This document shows, piece by piece, positions 9,439 to 17,944 of a stretch of 39,738 bases of DNA (its first letter is position 1; each line of letters opens with the position of its first letter). Under the pieces are notes generated by a model that did no database searches, was not told the origin of the DNA, and was given only the letters and a program-made list of their open reading frames with translations. The translations under genes were made by a program, and so were the position numbers. Source of the DNA: Opitutus sp. GAS368 (lineage in GTDB: Bacteria; Verrucomicrobiota; Verrucomicrobiia; Opitutales; Opitutaceae); contig CAMBVX010000018.1 of assembly GCA_945871085.1 (NCBI GenBank), forward strand, positions 1 through 39,738, read 5' to 3'.

Positions 9439-10884
9439 ATGAACATTTTTCCGACCCCGTTTCAAACTCGTCGTGCGTTCATCGGTCGTGTGTCGCAGGG
9501 CGTGGGCGGCGTGGCGCTCGCTTCGCTGCTGGAAAAAGGTGGCGCATCGCTCTTCGCCGCGCCTGCGCTCGCGGGCACCCGCGGCGTGATTCACCCGCTC
9601 CCGCTGCCGCAAAAAGTGAAGCGCGTGATCTGGCTCACGATGGCCGGCGGTCCGTCGCAGTTCGAGACCTTCGACCCGAAGCCGAAGCTCGCCGCGATGC
9701 ACGGCGAGGCGATGCCCGAGAGCTTCACGCGGGGCCAGCAACTCGCGCAGCTCCAGGGCCAGAAGCTCGTGTGCCACGGACCCCAGTTTCCGTTCGCCAA
9801 GTTCGGGGAAAATCAGACCGAAATCAGCACGCTGCTCCCGCACATCGGTTCCGTGGTGGACGACATTTGCCTGATCCGCTCGATGACGACCGACGCGATC
9901 AACCACGACCCGGCGCATATGTTTATGAACACCGGCGCGCAGATTGCCGGCCGCCCCAGCATGGGCGCGTGGATCAACTACGGGCTCGGCAGTGAGGCGG
10001 AGAACCTGCCCGGCTTCGTCGTGATGGTGACGACTGGCCCCGGGCGTTCGCCGCAGCCGATTGCCACGCGACAATGGAGCAGCGGATTTCTTCCGAGCAA
10101 ATTTCAGGGCGTGCAACTCCAGAGTCGCGGTGACGCGGTGCACTACCTCGCCAACCCCGGTCGCGTGTCGCGCGCGCAGCAGGGTGCCGACATCGGCGCG
10201 ATCAACGCGCTCAATCGCCAGCACGACGCCTTCGTCGCGGACCCCGAGATCGCCACGCGCATCGCGCAATACGAACTGGCGTTTCAGATGCAGGCGAGTG
10301 TGCCCGAGCTGACCGACCTGCGCGGCGAGGACGCGCGCACCCTCGCGCTCTACGGCTGCACGCCGGGCGATGGGTCCTTTGCGAGCAACTGCTTGCTGGC
10401 GCGTCGGCTCGCGGAACGCGGCGTGCGTTTCATCCAGCTCTACCATCGCGACTGGGATCACCATAGTCTGCTCAAGGAGGAGTTGCCCCTGCGCGCCAAG
10501 GAGACCGACCAAGCCTCCGCCGCCCTCATCACGGATCTCAAACAACGCGGGATGCTTGACGACACGCTGGTCGTGTGGACCGGCGAGTTTGGCCGCACGC
10601 CGATGTCGCAGGGCAACAAGGGTCCGACTGGCCGTGACCACCACAACAAGTCGATGTCCATGTGGCTCGCCGGTGGCGGCATCCGACGCGGGTTCGTCTA
10701 CGGTGCGACCGACGACCTCGGCTATGCCGCGACCGAAAACATCTGCAACGTGCACGATCTCCACGCGACGATGCTGCACCAACTCGGCATCCGCCATGAC
10801 GCGTTCAGTGTGAAGTTTCAGGGCCTCGATGCGAAGCTCACCGGCGTCGAGGGCGCGAGCGTGATCGAGGGAATACTGGCCTGA
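9439..10884 (+). CDS. DUF1501 protein, Tat-exported, partner of PSD1 copy 2
   Basis: Length is 481 aa. The N-terminus has a twin-arginine motif (TRRAFIGRV, about 10-18) followed by a small-residue hydrophobic stretch, as in Tat substrates. Family motifs visible: MAGGPSQFETFDPKP, LIRSMTTDAINHDPAHM, DWDHHSLLKEE, WTGEFGRTPMSQG, GRDHHNKSMSMWLAGGG and KFQGLDAKLTG. It differs from copies 1 and 3 in reading WTGEFGRTPMS instead of WGGEFGRTVYS and DWDHHS instead of GWDQHG or SWDQHS, so this pair is the most divergent of the three in both partners. The gap to its PSD1 gene is 6 bp. The catalytic function is unknown. Confidence 0.95.
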   Translation: MNIFPTPFQTRRAFIGRVSQGVGGVALASLLEKGGASLFAAPALAGTRGVIHPLPLPQKVKRVIWLTMAGGPSQFETFDPKPKLAAMHGEAMPESFTRGQQLAQLQGQKLVCHGPQFPFAKFGENQTEISTLLPHIGSVVDDICLIRSMTTDAINHDPAHMFMNTGAQIAGRPSMGAWINYGLGSEAENLPGFVVMVTTGPGRSPQPIATRQWSSGFLPSKFQGVQLQSRGDAVHYLANPGRVSRAQQGADIGAINALNRQHDAFVADPEIATRIAQYELAFQMQASVPELTDLRGEDARTLALYGCTPGDGSFASNCLLARRLAERGVRFIQLYHRDWDHHSLLKEELPLRAKETDQASAALITDLKQRGMLDDTLVVWTGEFGRTPMSQGNKGPTGRDHHNKSMSMWLAGGGIRRGFVYGATDDLGYAATENICNVHDLHATMLHQLGIRHDAFSVKFQGLDAKLTGVEGASVIEGILA

Positions 10885-11022
10885 GGGCGCCTGCCAACTG
10901 GGGGGGGCTGTAAAAAGAAGGGTGCTCTTCTGCGCCAAGTAATCGTCGTGGGCTTGCCAGTCAGCATTGAGGGTGTTCGCTATCTTTAATCGTCTTCGCG
11001 GTCTCGCCTTAAAATCTCCCCC

Positions 11023-14000
11023 ATGCGTCGTCTCCTTTTCCCCTCTGCCGTTGCGCTGGTATTGGTCCTGCCCTCCGTTCGGGCCGCCGCGCCGGCCGCC
11101 ACCAAGCTCTCGTTTAACACGCACATTCAGCCCATCCTCGCGGAGAACTGCTACACGTGCCACGGCATCGACGCGAGTTCGCGCAAGGCCGAGTTGCGCC
11201 TCGACCGGGTCGAGTTTGCCACCGCCAAGCGCAAAGACGGCGGGCCGGCGATTGTCCCGGGCAAACCGGAGCAGAGCCCCCTCGTCGAGCGCATCGAATC
11301 GAAGGACGAAAAGAAAATCATGCCGCCGCCCGAGGGGCACAAGACGCTCAAACCGGAGGAGATCGCCACGTTGCGCCGGTGGATCACCGAGGGCGCGGTC
11401 TATGAGGAGCACTGGTCTTTCATTGCCCCAAAGCGTCCGGCGGTTCCGGTCGTGGCTCGAGCGCAGTCGAAGCACGTGCGCAATCCGATCGATGCTTTTG
11501 TCGTCGCGCGTTTGGCCCGGGACGGACTCACGCCATCTGCTGAGGCGGATCGCCGCACGTTGATCCGCCGCGCGGCGCTCGATCTGACCGGGATCGTGCC
11601 CTCGCCGGAAGACGTGGAGGCGTTCGTGGCGGACAAGTCGGCGGACGCTTATGAGCGGGTGGTGGACCGGCTGTTGGCGAGCCCACGCTTTGGTGAACAC
11701 CGCGCGCGCTACTGGCTCGACTATGTGCGTTACGCGGACACGCACGGTATCCACTTCGACAACTATCGCGCCATTTGGCCGTATCGCGACTACGTGATCG
11801 GTGCGTTTAACTCGAACAAACGCTTCGACACTTTCGTGCGCGAGCAACTCGCCGGCGATTTGTTGCCGGCGCGGACGCTCGATCAATTGGCGGCGACAGG
11901 ATTTGTGCGCTGTAATCCCACGACCAATGAGGGCGGCACGATCACCGAGGAAGTTTCCGTGAACCAGACCCGCGACCGCGTGGAGGCGTTTGGCGCAACC
12001 TTCCTCGGCCTCACCACGGGCTGCGCGGCGTGTCACGATCACAAGTTCGATCCGTTCTCGCAAAAAGACCACTACGGCCTCGCCGCGTTTCTCGGGAATA
12101 CGGCGGAGAAACCGTGGGATCTCAATATCGCGGAGCCGCTGCCGGTGCTGCGTTTGCCCAAGCCGGAGATGACGGCGGCGGCGGAATTTGTGCTCGGACA
12201 GAAGGCGACTTTGCAGGAGAGACTCGACGCCCGCCGCGTGCGGGGTGTGGAATTGACCGCTGCTTGGCTGGCCGCCGGCAACAAACCAAAACCGGTCGAC
12301 GCCACCGGGCTTGAGCTGCGTCTCCGCCTCGATGAAGGGAAGGGCGAGGTCCTGAAAAATTCTGCACCCCGGGCGAAAGTGGCGGAGTTTAAGGCGGACA
12401 CCAACCCGCTGGTCTGGGGTGAAAATACGTGGTTCTGGCCCTCGATGCGCATGGATATTCTTTCGCGGATCAATCTGGGCGACCACGGCGACGTCGATCT
12501 TGGCGACAAGTTTTCCGCCGGCAGCTGGATTATGTTGCGCGCCAAACCCGGTGGCGGGGTGCGCACGGGCACGGGCAACGGCACGCTCCTCGCGCGCATG
12601 GGCGACGCGAAACGGAAGGGTGGGGCGGGCTGGGAAATCGCGCAGGAGAGTTTGCAGATTGTGTTCAGCCTGACGCCGGACGCGCCTCCGCCGAAACTCG
12701 CGGACGGGATCGCCGGGGTGGCCACGCCCCCCGCTGCGGGCACGGCGGTGGCCAAGAAAAAAGGGAAAACCGCGCCGGGCTCCACTCCGCCGGCGTCCGC
12801 GGCCACGCCGCCGAGGCGAGGCCTCCAAGTGGCGACCAAAATCGGGCAAATCACGCGCGACGAATGGCAGCACGTGTTCGTGACCTATGACGGTTCCAGC
12901 AAACCATCGGGCGTTAAAATTTATCTGAACGGCAAACTCGCCGAAATCGAGGTGAAGTTGGATTCCCTCGCAGAAAAAGACTCGATCCGCACGGATGCCG
13001 CGATGCACGTCGGTCGCCGCGACGACTTCAATCCGATGCGCGAAACTCGCTTTCAGGATGTGCGCTTCTACACGCGGGCGCTCGCGGCCGACGAGGTGGC
13101 GCGACTGCCGTATGAGGACGTCGCCGGTGAGATCGTGGCGCGACAACCCGATGGGAAAAAGTGGACCACGGAAGAGAAGTTCGTCGTCGTCGATCGTTTT
13201 TACCTCGGGAGCAAAGACGCCGAGACGACGGATTTGGCGGCGGCGGTCGCGGTGCATGACAACGCGTTTGACGTCCTGACGAAGGACGGCACGGCGACGC
13301 TGATCGCGCTGGAGAAATCGACGCCGGCCTTTGCCGATGTGTTGAAGCGCGGGGATTACTTCGCCCGCGGCGAACGGGTGGAACCGAGTGTGCCGCACTT
13401 TCTGAGCGACCTGCCGGCCGGTGCGCCGCGCAATCGCCGGGGGCTCGCGGAGTGGTTGCTCGCGCCGACGCAACCGCTGATGGCGCGAGTGACCGTGAAC
13501 CGGATGTGGCAGGAAGTCTTCGGACGCGGATTGGTCGAGAGCGCGGGCGATTTCGGCATTATGGGTGATCGGCCCTCGCACCCCGAATTGCTCGACTGGC
13601 TCGCGGTGGAGTTTCGCGACAGCAACTGGGACGTGAAGAAATTCTACCGACGACTTGTGACCTCGGCCACCTATCGGCAGTCGGCCGTGGCGACACCCGA
13701 GCGCCTCGCCAAAGATGCCAGCAACAAGCTCCTCTCACGCGGGCCGCGCTTCCGGATGGATGGCGAAATGTTGCGCGACAGTGCGCTCGCGAGCGCCGGC
13801 CTCCTCGTGGAAAAGATTGGTGGCGCCTCGGTGCGGCCGTATCAGGCGCCGGGAATTTGGGAAGAAGTGGCGATGCCGGAGTCGAACACGAAGACGTATG
13901 TGGCCGACAAGGGTGAGGGGCTCTACCGGCGCAGCGTTTATACGTTTTGGAAACGCGCGTCGGCCCCGGCGGCGTTGGAAACCTTCGATGCGACGTCGCG

Positions 14001-14376
14001 CGAAGTGGTCTGCTCGCGTCGGGCGCGCACGAATACGCCCTTGCAGGCGTTCGTCACGATGAACGATCCGCAGTGGGTCGAGGCGGCGCGGAAATTGGCG
14101 GAGCGGGCGATGAAGACGTCGGCGAAAACAGAGCAACGGCTCGACACCCTCGCGCGCCTGACCCTCGCGCGCGCGCTGGATGCGCGAGAGACGGCGGTGC
14201 TCACGAAGACGGCGGAGATGTTCCACGCGAAGTTCGCGGCGAACGATGCGGATGCGAAAGCCATTCTTTCCGTGGGTGAGTCGCCCGCCGATCCGACTTT
14301 GTCGGTCAATGAACTTGCGCCGTGGACCCTCGTCGCGAGCCAATTTCTCAACCTCGATGAATTTCTGACCAAGTAA
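11023..14376 (+). CDS. PSD1-type protein with LamG-like domain and Lys/Pro-rich insert
   Basis: Length is 1117 aa. The signal peptide MRRLLFPSAVALVLVLPSVR is followed by PSCyt1 with CYTCH at 43-47. DUF1549 has LDLTGIVPSPEDV and CAACH (334-338) followed by DHKFDP. A long LamG-like region (about 480-690) carries WQHVFVTYDG and KIYLNGKLAEIEVKL. DUF1553 begins near 801 (NRRGLAEWLLAPTQPLMARV) and includes NTPLQAFVTMNDPQWVEAA. Inside the LamG part, residues about 566-600 are low complexity (VAKKKGKTAPGSTPP), a probable disordered loop. The gene lies 138 bp after the previous DUF1501, so it may have its own promoter. Its 3' end is followed directly by a palindromic repeat, and its partner DUF1501 lies 85 bp downstream rather than about 6 bp as in the other pairs. 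Confidence 0.95.
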   Translation: MRRLLFPSAVALVLVLPSVRAAAPAATKLSFNTHIQPILAENCYTCHGIDASSRKAELRLDRVEFATAKRKDGGPAIVPGKPEQSPLVERIESKDEKKIMPPPEGHKTLKPEEIATLRRWITEGAVYEEHWSFIAPKRPAVPVVARAQSKHVRNPIDAFVVARLARDGLTPSAEADRRTLIRRAALDLTGIVPSPEDVEAFVADKSADAYERVVDRLLASPRFGEHRARYWLDYVRYADTHGIHFDNYRAIWPYRDYVIGAFNSNKRFDTFVREQLAGDLLPARTLDQLAATGFVRCNPTTNEGGTITEEVSVNQTRDRVEAFGATFLGLTTGCAACHDHKFDPFSQKDHYGLAAFLGNTAEKPWDLNIAEPLPVLRLPKPEMTAAAEFVLGQKATLQERLDARRVRGVELTAAWLAAGNKPKPVDATGLELRLRLDEGKGEVLKNSAPRAKVAEFKADTNPLVWGENTWFWPSMRMDILSRINLGDHGDVDLGDKFSAGSWIMLRAKPGGGVRTGTGNGTLLARMGDAKRKGGAGWEIAQESLQIVFSLTPDAPPPKLADGIAGVATPPAAGTAVAKKKGKTAPGSTPPASAATPPRRGLQVATKIGQITRDEWQHVFVTYDGSSKPSGVKIYLNGKLAEIEVKLDSLAEKDSIRTDAAMHVGRRDDFNPMRETRFQDVRFYTRALAADEVARLPYEDVAGEIVARQPDGKKWTTEEKFVVVDRFYLGSKDAETTDLAAAVAVHDNAFDVLTKDGTATLIALEKSTPAFADVLKRGDYFARGERVEPSVPHFLSDLPAGAPRNRRGLAEWLLAPTQPLMARVTVNRMWQEVFGRGLVESAGDFGIMGDRPSHPELLDWLAVEFRDSNWDVKKFYRRLVTSATYRQSAVATPERLAKDASNKLLSRGPRFRMDGEMLRDSALASAGLLVEKIGGASVRPYQAPGIWEEVAMPESNTKTYVADKGEGLYRRSVYTFWKRASAPAALETFDATSREVVCSRRARTNTPLQAFVTMNDPQWVEAARKLAERAMKTSAKTEQRLDTLARLTLARALDARETAVLTKTAEMFHAKFAANDADAKAILSVGESPADPTLSVNELAPWTLVASQFLNLDEFLTK

Positions 14377-14377
14377 A

Positions 14378-14453
14378 GTAGGGCAGGGTCTCTGCCCCGC
14401 CCTCTGCATCTCGCTCACTCTCCTCTGAGGGCGGGGCAAAGACCCTGTCCTAC
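14378..14453. repeat. REP-like palindrome, 'AGTAGGGC' family, copy 1
   Basis: Two 27-nt arms (14378-14404 and 14427-14453) are inverted copies with only two mismatches. The left arm begins GTAGGGCAGGGTCTCTGCCC. Each arm also folds on itself. The element starts one base after the TAA stop of the upstream PSD1 gene. Related copies lie at 29279, 30121, 34019 and 35891. It could act as an mRNA stabiliser or attenuator between the PSD1 and DUF1501 genes. No T-run follows it, so a simple intrinsic terminator is unlikely. Confidence 0.85.
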
Positions 14454-14461
14454 CTCACACC

Positions 14462-16009
14462 ATGAATCCCCACTCCTCCGATCACCCCCTGTGTTCCGAC
14501 CATGGCGGCGAGCATCCGACCGTCCTCGATTTGCCCCACGTGCCCCTCGGCCTGAAACGCGAGTGGCTCGATCTGGAGACGCGGCGGCACTTCCTCGGGC
14601 AAGGCGTCAAAGCCCTCGGTTGGGCCGGTCTCGCAACGCTGCTCGGGCGTTCCGCGCCGAATTTGTTGGCGAACTCACCGATCCCCGGTGCGCCGGCCTT
14701 CCTCCCGCACTACGCTCCGAAAGCGAAGCGCGCGATTTACCTCTTTATGGCGGGTTCGCCCTCGCAGTTTGAGACGTGGGACTACAAGCCTGCGCTCGCA
14801 GATTTGTTCGACAAAGATTTGCCGGAGTCGGTGCGCGGCGGGCAGACGCTCACGGGCATGACGGCGAGCCAGACGCGTTTTCCGATTGCGCCGAGTATCT
14901 ATAAATTTGCCCGGCATGGGAAAGCGGGCCGGTTTATTTCCGAGCTCTTTCCCTACACGGCAAAAGTGTCCGACGAGCTGTGCGTGATCAAATCGCTCCA
15001 TACGGACGCGATCAATCATGAGCCCGCGATCTTGCAGCTGACGACGGGCAACATGTTTCCCGGCCGGCCGTCGATCGGTTCGTGGCTCTCCTATGGCCTG
15101 GGCGCGATGAATGAGGAGCTGCCCACCTTCGTCGTGATGACGTCAAAGATGCCGCACCGCACGAACGTGCAGGCGCTCTCGAACCGGCTGTGGTCCTCGG
15201 GGTTTCTCTCGCCGGAACACGCGGCGGTGGCGTTGCGCTCGGGGAGCGATCCCGTGCTCTACCTCAACAATCCGAAGGGCGTCGAAAGCGATGTGCGCCG
15301 GGCGATGATCGACGGCGTCAACGACTTGAACCGCCAGTTGTTCGAGCGCGTCGGTGATCCGGAAATCAACGCCCGGATTTCTCAATACGAGATGGCGTTC
15401 CGCATGCAGACGTCGGTGCCGGAGCTCACGGATTTCTCGAATGAGCCGCAATCCACGTGGGATCTCTACGGGCCGAAAGCGAAGGAGCCCGGCACATTCG
15501 CCTACAACTGCCTGATGGCGCGGCGCCTTGCCGAACGCGGCGTGCGGTTCACGCAGATATTCCTCCGGAGTTGGGATCAACACAGCAACCTGCCGAAGAA
15601 CATCAAACTGATGGCCGAGGATTCGGATCAGCCGACCTATGCGCTTGTGACGGACCTCAAACGCCGCGGACTCTTGGACGACACCGTCGTGATCTGGGGT
15701 GGCGAGTTTGGCCGCACGGTTTATTCGCAGGGCACGCTCACCCCGACCAATTATGGCCGCGATCACCATCCCCGTTGCTTCAGCATGTGGATGGCGGGAG
15801 GGGGCGTGAAGCCCGGGATGTCCTACGGCGAAACGGATGATTTTTCTTACAACATCGTGAAAGACCCGATGCACATTCGTGATCTGCACGCGACGATCCT
15901 TCACCTCTTCGGCCTCGATCACAGCAAACTGTCGTTCAAGTTTCAGGGCCTCGATCAGAAACTCACGGGCGTCCTGCCCTCGAAAGTCATCAATGACCTC
16001 CTGGCTTAG
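14462..16009 (+). CDS. DUF1501 protein, Tat-exported, partner of PSD1 copy 3
   Basis: Length is 515 aa. An extended hydrophilic N-terminus precedes the twin-arginine motif (TRRHFLGQG, about 41-49) and a hydrophobic segment (GWAGLATLLG). Family motifs: MAGSPSQFETWDYKP, VIKSLHTDAINHEPAI, SWDQHSNLPK, WGGEFGRTVYSQG, YGRDHHPRCFSMWMAGGG and KFQGLDQKLTGV. It resembles copy 1 more than copy 2, suggesting pairs 1 and 3 share a recent duplication. It is separated from its PSD1 gene by a palindromic repeat and overlaps the start of the following cytochrome gene by 17 bp, so translational coupling is likely. Confidence 0.95.
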   Translation: MNPHSSDHPLCSDHGGEHPTVLDLPHVPLGLKREWLDLETRRHFLGQGVKALGWAGLATLLGRSAPNLLANSPIPGAPAFLPHYAPKAKRAIYLFMAGSPSQFETWDYKPALADLFDKDLPESVRGGQTLTGMTASQTRFPIAPSIYKFARHGKAGRFISELFPYTAKVSDELCVIKSLHTDAINHEPAILQLTTGNMFPGRPSIGSWLSYGLGAMNEELPTFVVMTSKMPHRTNVQALSNRLWSSGFLSPEHAAVALRSGSDPVLYLNNPKGVESDVRRAMIDGVNDLNRQLFERVGDPEINARISQYEMAFRMQTSVPELTDFSNEPQSTWDLYGPKAKEPGTFAYNCLMARRLAERGVRFTQIFLRSWDQHSNLPKNIKLMAEDSDQPTYALVTDLKRRGLLDDTVVIWGGEFGRTVYSQGTLTPTNYGRDHHPRCFSMWMAGGGVKPGMSYGETDDFSYNIVKDPMHIRDLHATILHLFGLDHSKLSFKFQGLDQKLTGVLPSKVINDLLA

Positions 16010-16967
16010 TCGCATATTTTCCGTAGCCCGCTTCGTGAGAAGTGGCAACGCATCGCCCTCTGCTCGTCGTCCCTCCCCGCTCTCACGAGTAGGGCGACAA
16101 GGCGTCGCGTTTTTGGCCATCGCGGTGTCCTCGGCCCGCGCCGAAGACACCTTCTTCGCGAAACGCGTCACGCCCATTCTCGAGCAGAAGTGCGTCGTCT
16201 GCCACGGTGCCGAAAAACAAAAGGGCAAACTCCGCCTTGATAGTTTTGCCCACCTCATGCGTGGCGGCGAAGGGGGACCGGCGGTGACGGCCGGTGATCC
16301 GAAGGGGAGCGAACTCTTTGTGCGCGTGACGTTGCATCCGGAGGACGAGGATTTTATGCCGGCCGACAGCAAGCCGCCGCTGACGCCTGATGAAGTGAAG
16401 GTGCTCGAACTCTGGATTGCCGCCGGTGCATCCGAGGTGATCGCGCTTGCCGCGATCAAGGGAGCGCCGGCGCTGGCGGCACCGAAGGCGGCGGTCCTTC
16501 CGCTTGCCCCCGACTGGCGCGCGCGCGCGCCGCAGATTGCCCAATTGGAAAAGGCTCTTGGAATTCGCCTCGTGCCACGCTCGATGGTGGCGACGGACGG
16601 ACTCGTGCTGCGGACCGCGAGTTCCCCGGGCCGCTGCGACGATACGACGCTCGCGAAACTCGCGCCCGTAGCCGACCTCATCGTCGAAGCCGAGTTGGCC
16701 CGGACGAAAATCACCGACGCCGGTCTGGCGGTCGTGGGGACGTTTGTGAATCTCCGGGTGCTCGACCTCACGCGCACGGCGGTCACGTCGACCGGTTTGA
16801 ACGACCTGTTGGCGTTGAAAAATTTGGAAACCCTCAACCTGACCGCGACCGCCGTGGATGATAGCGGTGTCGCCGCGCTGCGCCAGATGGCCTCGATCAA
16901 GCAGACGTGGGTATTTGAGACCAAAGCCGGCGGGGCCGACAACCCGACGGCGGCTGCGAAAAAATAG
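15993..16967 (+). CDS. Exported c-type cytochrome (PSCyt1) with leucine-rich-repeat C-terminus
   Basis: Length is 324 aa from the ATG at 15993, which overlaps the DUF1501 stop. The haem motif CVVCH is at 67-71, followed by KLRLDSFAHLMRGGEGGP as in planctomycete cytochrome C domains. The C-terminal half (about 205-310) is leucine-rich-repeat-like (ITDAGLAVVGTFVNLRVLDL, LNDLLALKNLETLNL). The signal peptide is unusual: MTSWLSRIFSVA and AFLAIAVSSARA would join into a normal leader but are separated by about 26 Arg/Ser/Pro-rich residues encoded by a palindromic element (about 16029-16106). It is probably a periplasmic partner of the PSD1/DUF1501 proteins. Whether the product is exported despite the insert is uncertain; a later start is also possible. 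Confidence 0.82.
   Translation: MTSWLSRIFSVARFVRSGNASPSARRPSPLSRVGRQGVAFLAIAVSSARAEDTFFAKRVTPILEQKCVVCHGAEKQKGKLRLDSFAHLMRGGEGGPAVTAGDPKGSELFVRVTLHPEDEDFMPADSKPPLTPDEVKVLELWIAAGASEVIALAAIKGAPALAAPKAAVLPLAPDWRARAPQIAQLEKALGIRLVPRSMVATDGLVLRTASSPGRCDDTTLAKLAPVADLIVEAELARTKITDAGLAVVGTFVNLRVLDLTRTAVTSTGLNDLLALKNLETLNLTATAVDDSGVAALRQMASIKQTWVFETKAGGADNPTAAAKK
16029..16108. repeat. Palindromic element inside a signal-peptide coding region
   Basis: TCGTGAGA (16033-16040) is inverted at 16081-16088. GCAACGCATCGCCCT (16045-16059) is matched, imperfectly inverted, by AGGGCGACAAGGCGTCGC (16091-16108). The order is B-A-B'-A', so the two pairings interleave. The element is in frame, adds about 26 residues rich in Arg, Ser and Pro, and interrupts an otherwise continuous hydrophobic leader. 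Confidence 0.65.
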
Positions 16968-16977
16968 TCCGCAGCGC

Positions 16978-17640
16978 ATGTCCTCGTGGATTTTCCGGCT
17001 GGTGGTGGGAGGGATCGTCTGTTCGGCGGTCGGGCTGTGGGCTGCACCCGCCTCGCGGGAGCCAGCCAACCTCGATCTGCTCAAACAGGAGATTGGGCGT
17101 TACGTGGAAGCGGGAACATACCGGGAGGACATCGCGGCCGTGGCGGCGGAGGCGACCGCGTGGTTGGAGCGCCGCGCGGCGCAGGGCGGCAAGCGCCTCA
17201 CCGTGGTCTTTGATCTCGACGAAACGCTGATCTCGAATTGGCCACACCTAAAGGAAATGGGTTTCGGCTACGTGCCCGACGTATGGACTGTTTGGGTGAA
17301 GTCAGCGCGCGGCCCCGCGATCGAGCCCGTGCGCGAAGTCTATCGCGCGGCGCGGCGGATCGGGCTCGAAGTCGTGTTTTTGACGGGGCGGACCGAGCGT
17401 GACCGCATCGGCACCGAGGAAAACCTACGCGCCATCGGCTGTGGCGACTATGTCATGTTGATTTGCAAGGCGGACGCGGCCAAAGAGACGACGGAGCAGT
17501 TCAAAACTGCGGCCCGGGCCAAGCTCGAAGCCGGAGGCCACGTTATTATCGCCAACCTCGGTGATCAGGACAGCGACTTGGTGGGCGGCCACGCGGAAAA
17601 AATCTTTAAGCTGCCGAATCCGTTTTATTTCACGAAGTGA
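16978..17640 (+). CDS. HAD superfamily acid phosphatase (PF03767-like), exported
   Basis: Length is 220 aa. The ATG at 16978 starts a signal peptide (about 1-22, cleavage near GLWAA). HAD motifs are clear: FDLDETLIS (motif I, nucleophile Asp79 and Asp81), FLTGRTE (motif II, about 134-140), Lys about 164 or 169 (motif III) and GDQDSD (motif IV, 195-200). The layout resembles class B/C acid phosphatases and plant vegetative storage protein-like phosphatases that remove phosphate from nucleotides or sugars outside the cytoplasm. It lies 10 bp after the cytochrome/LRR gene and is probably the last gene of this transcription unit. The exact substrate is not predictable. Confidence 0.9.
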   Translation: MSSWIFRLVVGGIVCSAVGLWAAPASREPANLDLLKQEIGRYVEAGTYREDIAAVAAEATAWLERRAAQGGKRLTVVFDLDETLISNWPHLKEMGFGYVPDVWTVWVKSARGPAIEPVREVYRAARRIGLEVVFLTGRTERDRIGTEENLRAIGCGDYVMLICKADAAKETTEQFKTAARAKLEAGGHVIIANLGDQDSDLVGGHAEKIFKLPNPFYFTK

Positions 17641-17944
17641 GCGTCGACGAAGGGCCGGTCGAAAGCGGGAAAAAAGAAAAGGGTGCCGCCCTGTTTCCAG
17701 TGGGTGGCCACCGGTGACTGCCATGCTCCGGTTCCCCGGCAATTCTTAGAGGTCTTGGAGTTCGTCAAGTTGTGACCGGCGGCGTCCCTGCCTGCCGGTC
17801 TGGCGGGCGTGTAGCCGAATCCCGCTACCCCGGGCCAAATCGCCAACCCATCGGAATCAGCGGGGAACCAAAATTAAACGAAAAAAAGCCACGCGAGAGG
17901 CTCGCGTGGCTCGGAAAGTCGGCCCGGACGGACGGGATCTCGCC
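17641..17944. other. Convergent intergenic region
   Basis: This 304-bp gap lies between the phosphatase gene (plus) and the coiled-coil gene (minus). It contains the terminator described at 17881-17911 and a weak GC hairpin around 17788-17808 (GCCTGCCGG against TGGCGGGC). No coding signal is seen in it. Confidence 0.5.
17881..17911 (-). terminator. Intrinsic terminator of the coiled-coil gene
   Basis: An 11-bp perfect stem AGCCACGCGAG / CTCGCGTGGCT (17887-17897 and 17901-17911) has a 3-nt loop. On the minus strand it is followed by a run of seven T (complement of 17880-17886), a textbook intrinsic terminator about 34 bp after the stop of the minus-strand gene. Confidence 0.9.

Noticed and set aside
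9016-13581. Open reading frame of 1521 codons on the minus strand across PSD1 copy 2, its DUF1501 gene and PSD1 copy 3
   Set aside because: It is antisense to well-supported genes, in the register where high-GC codon bias suppresses stops. Its Arg/His/Ala-rich translation lacks domain-like blocks.
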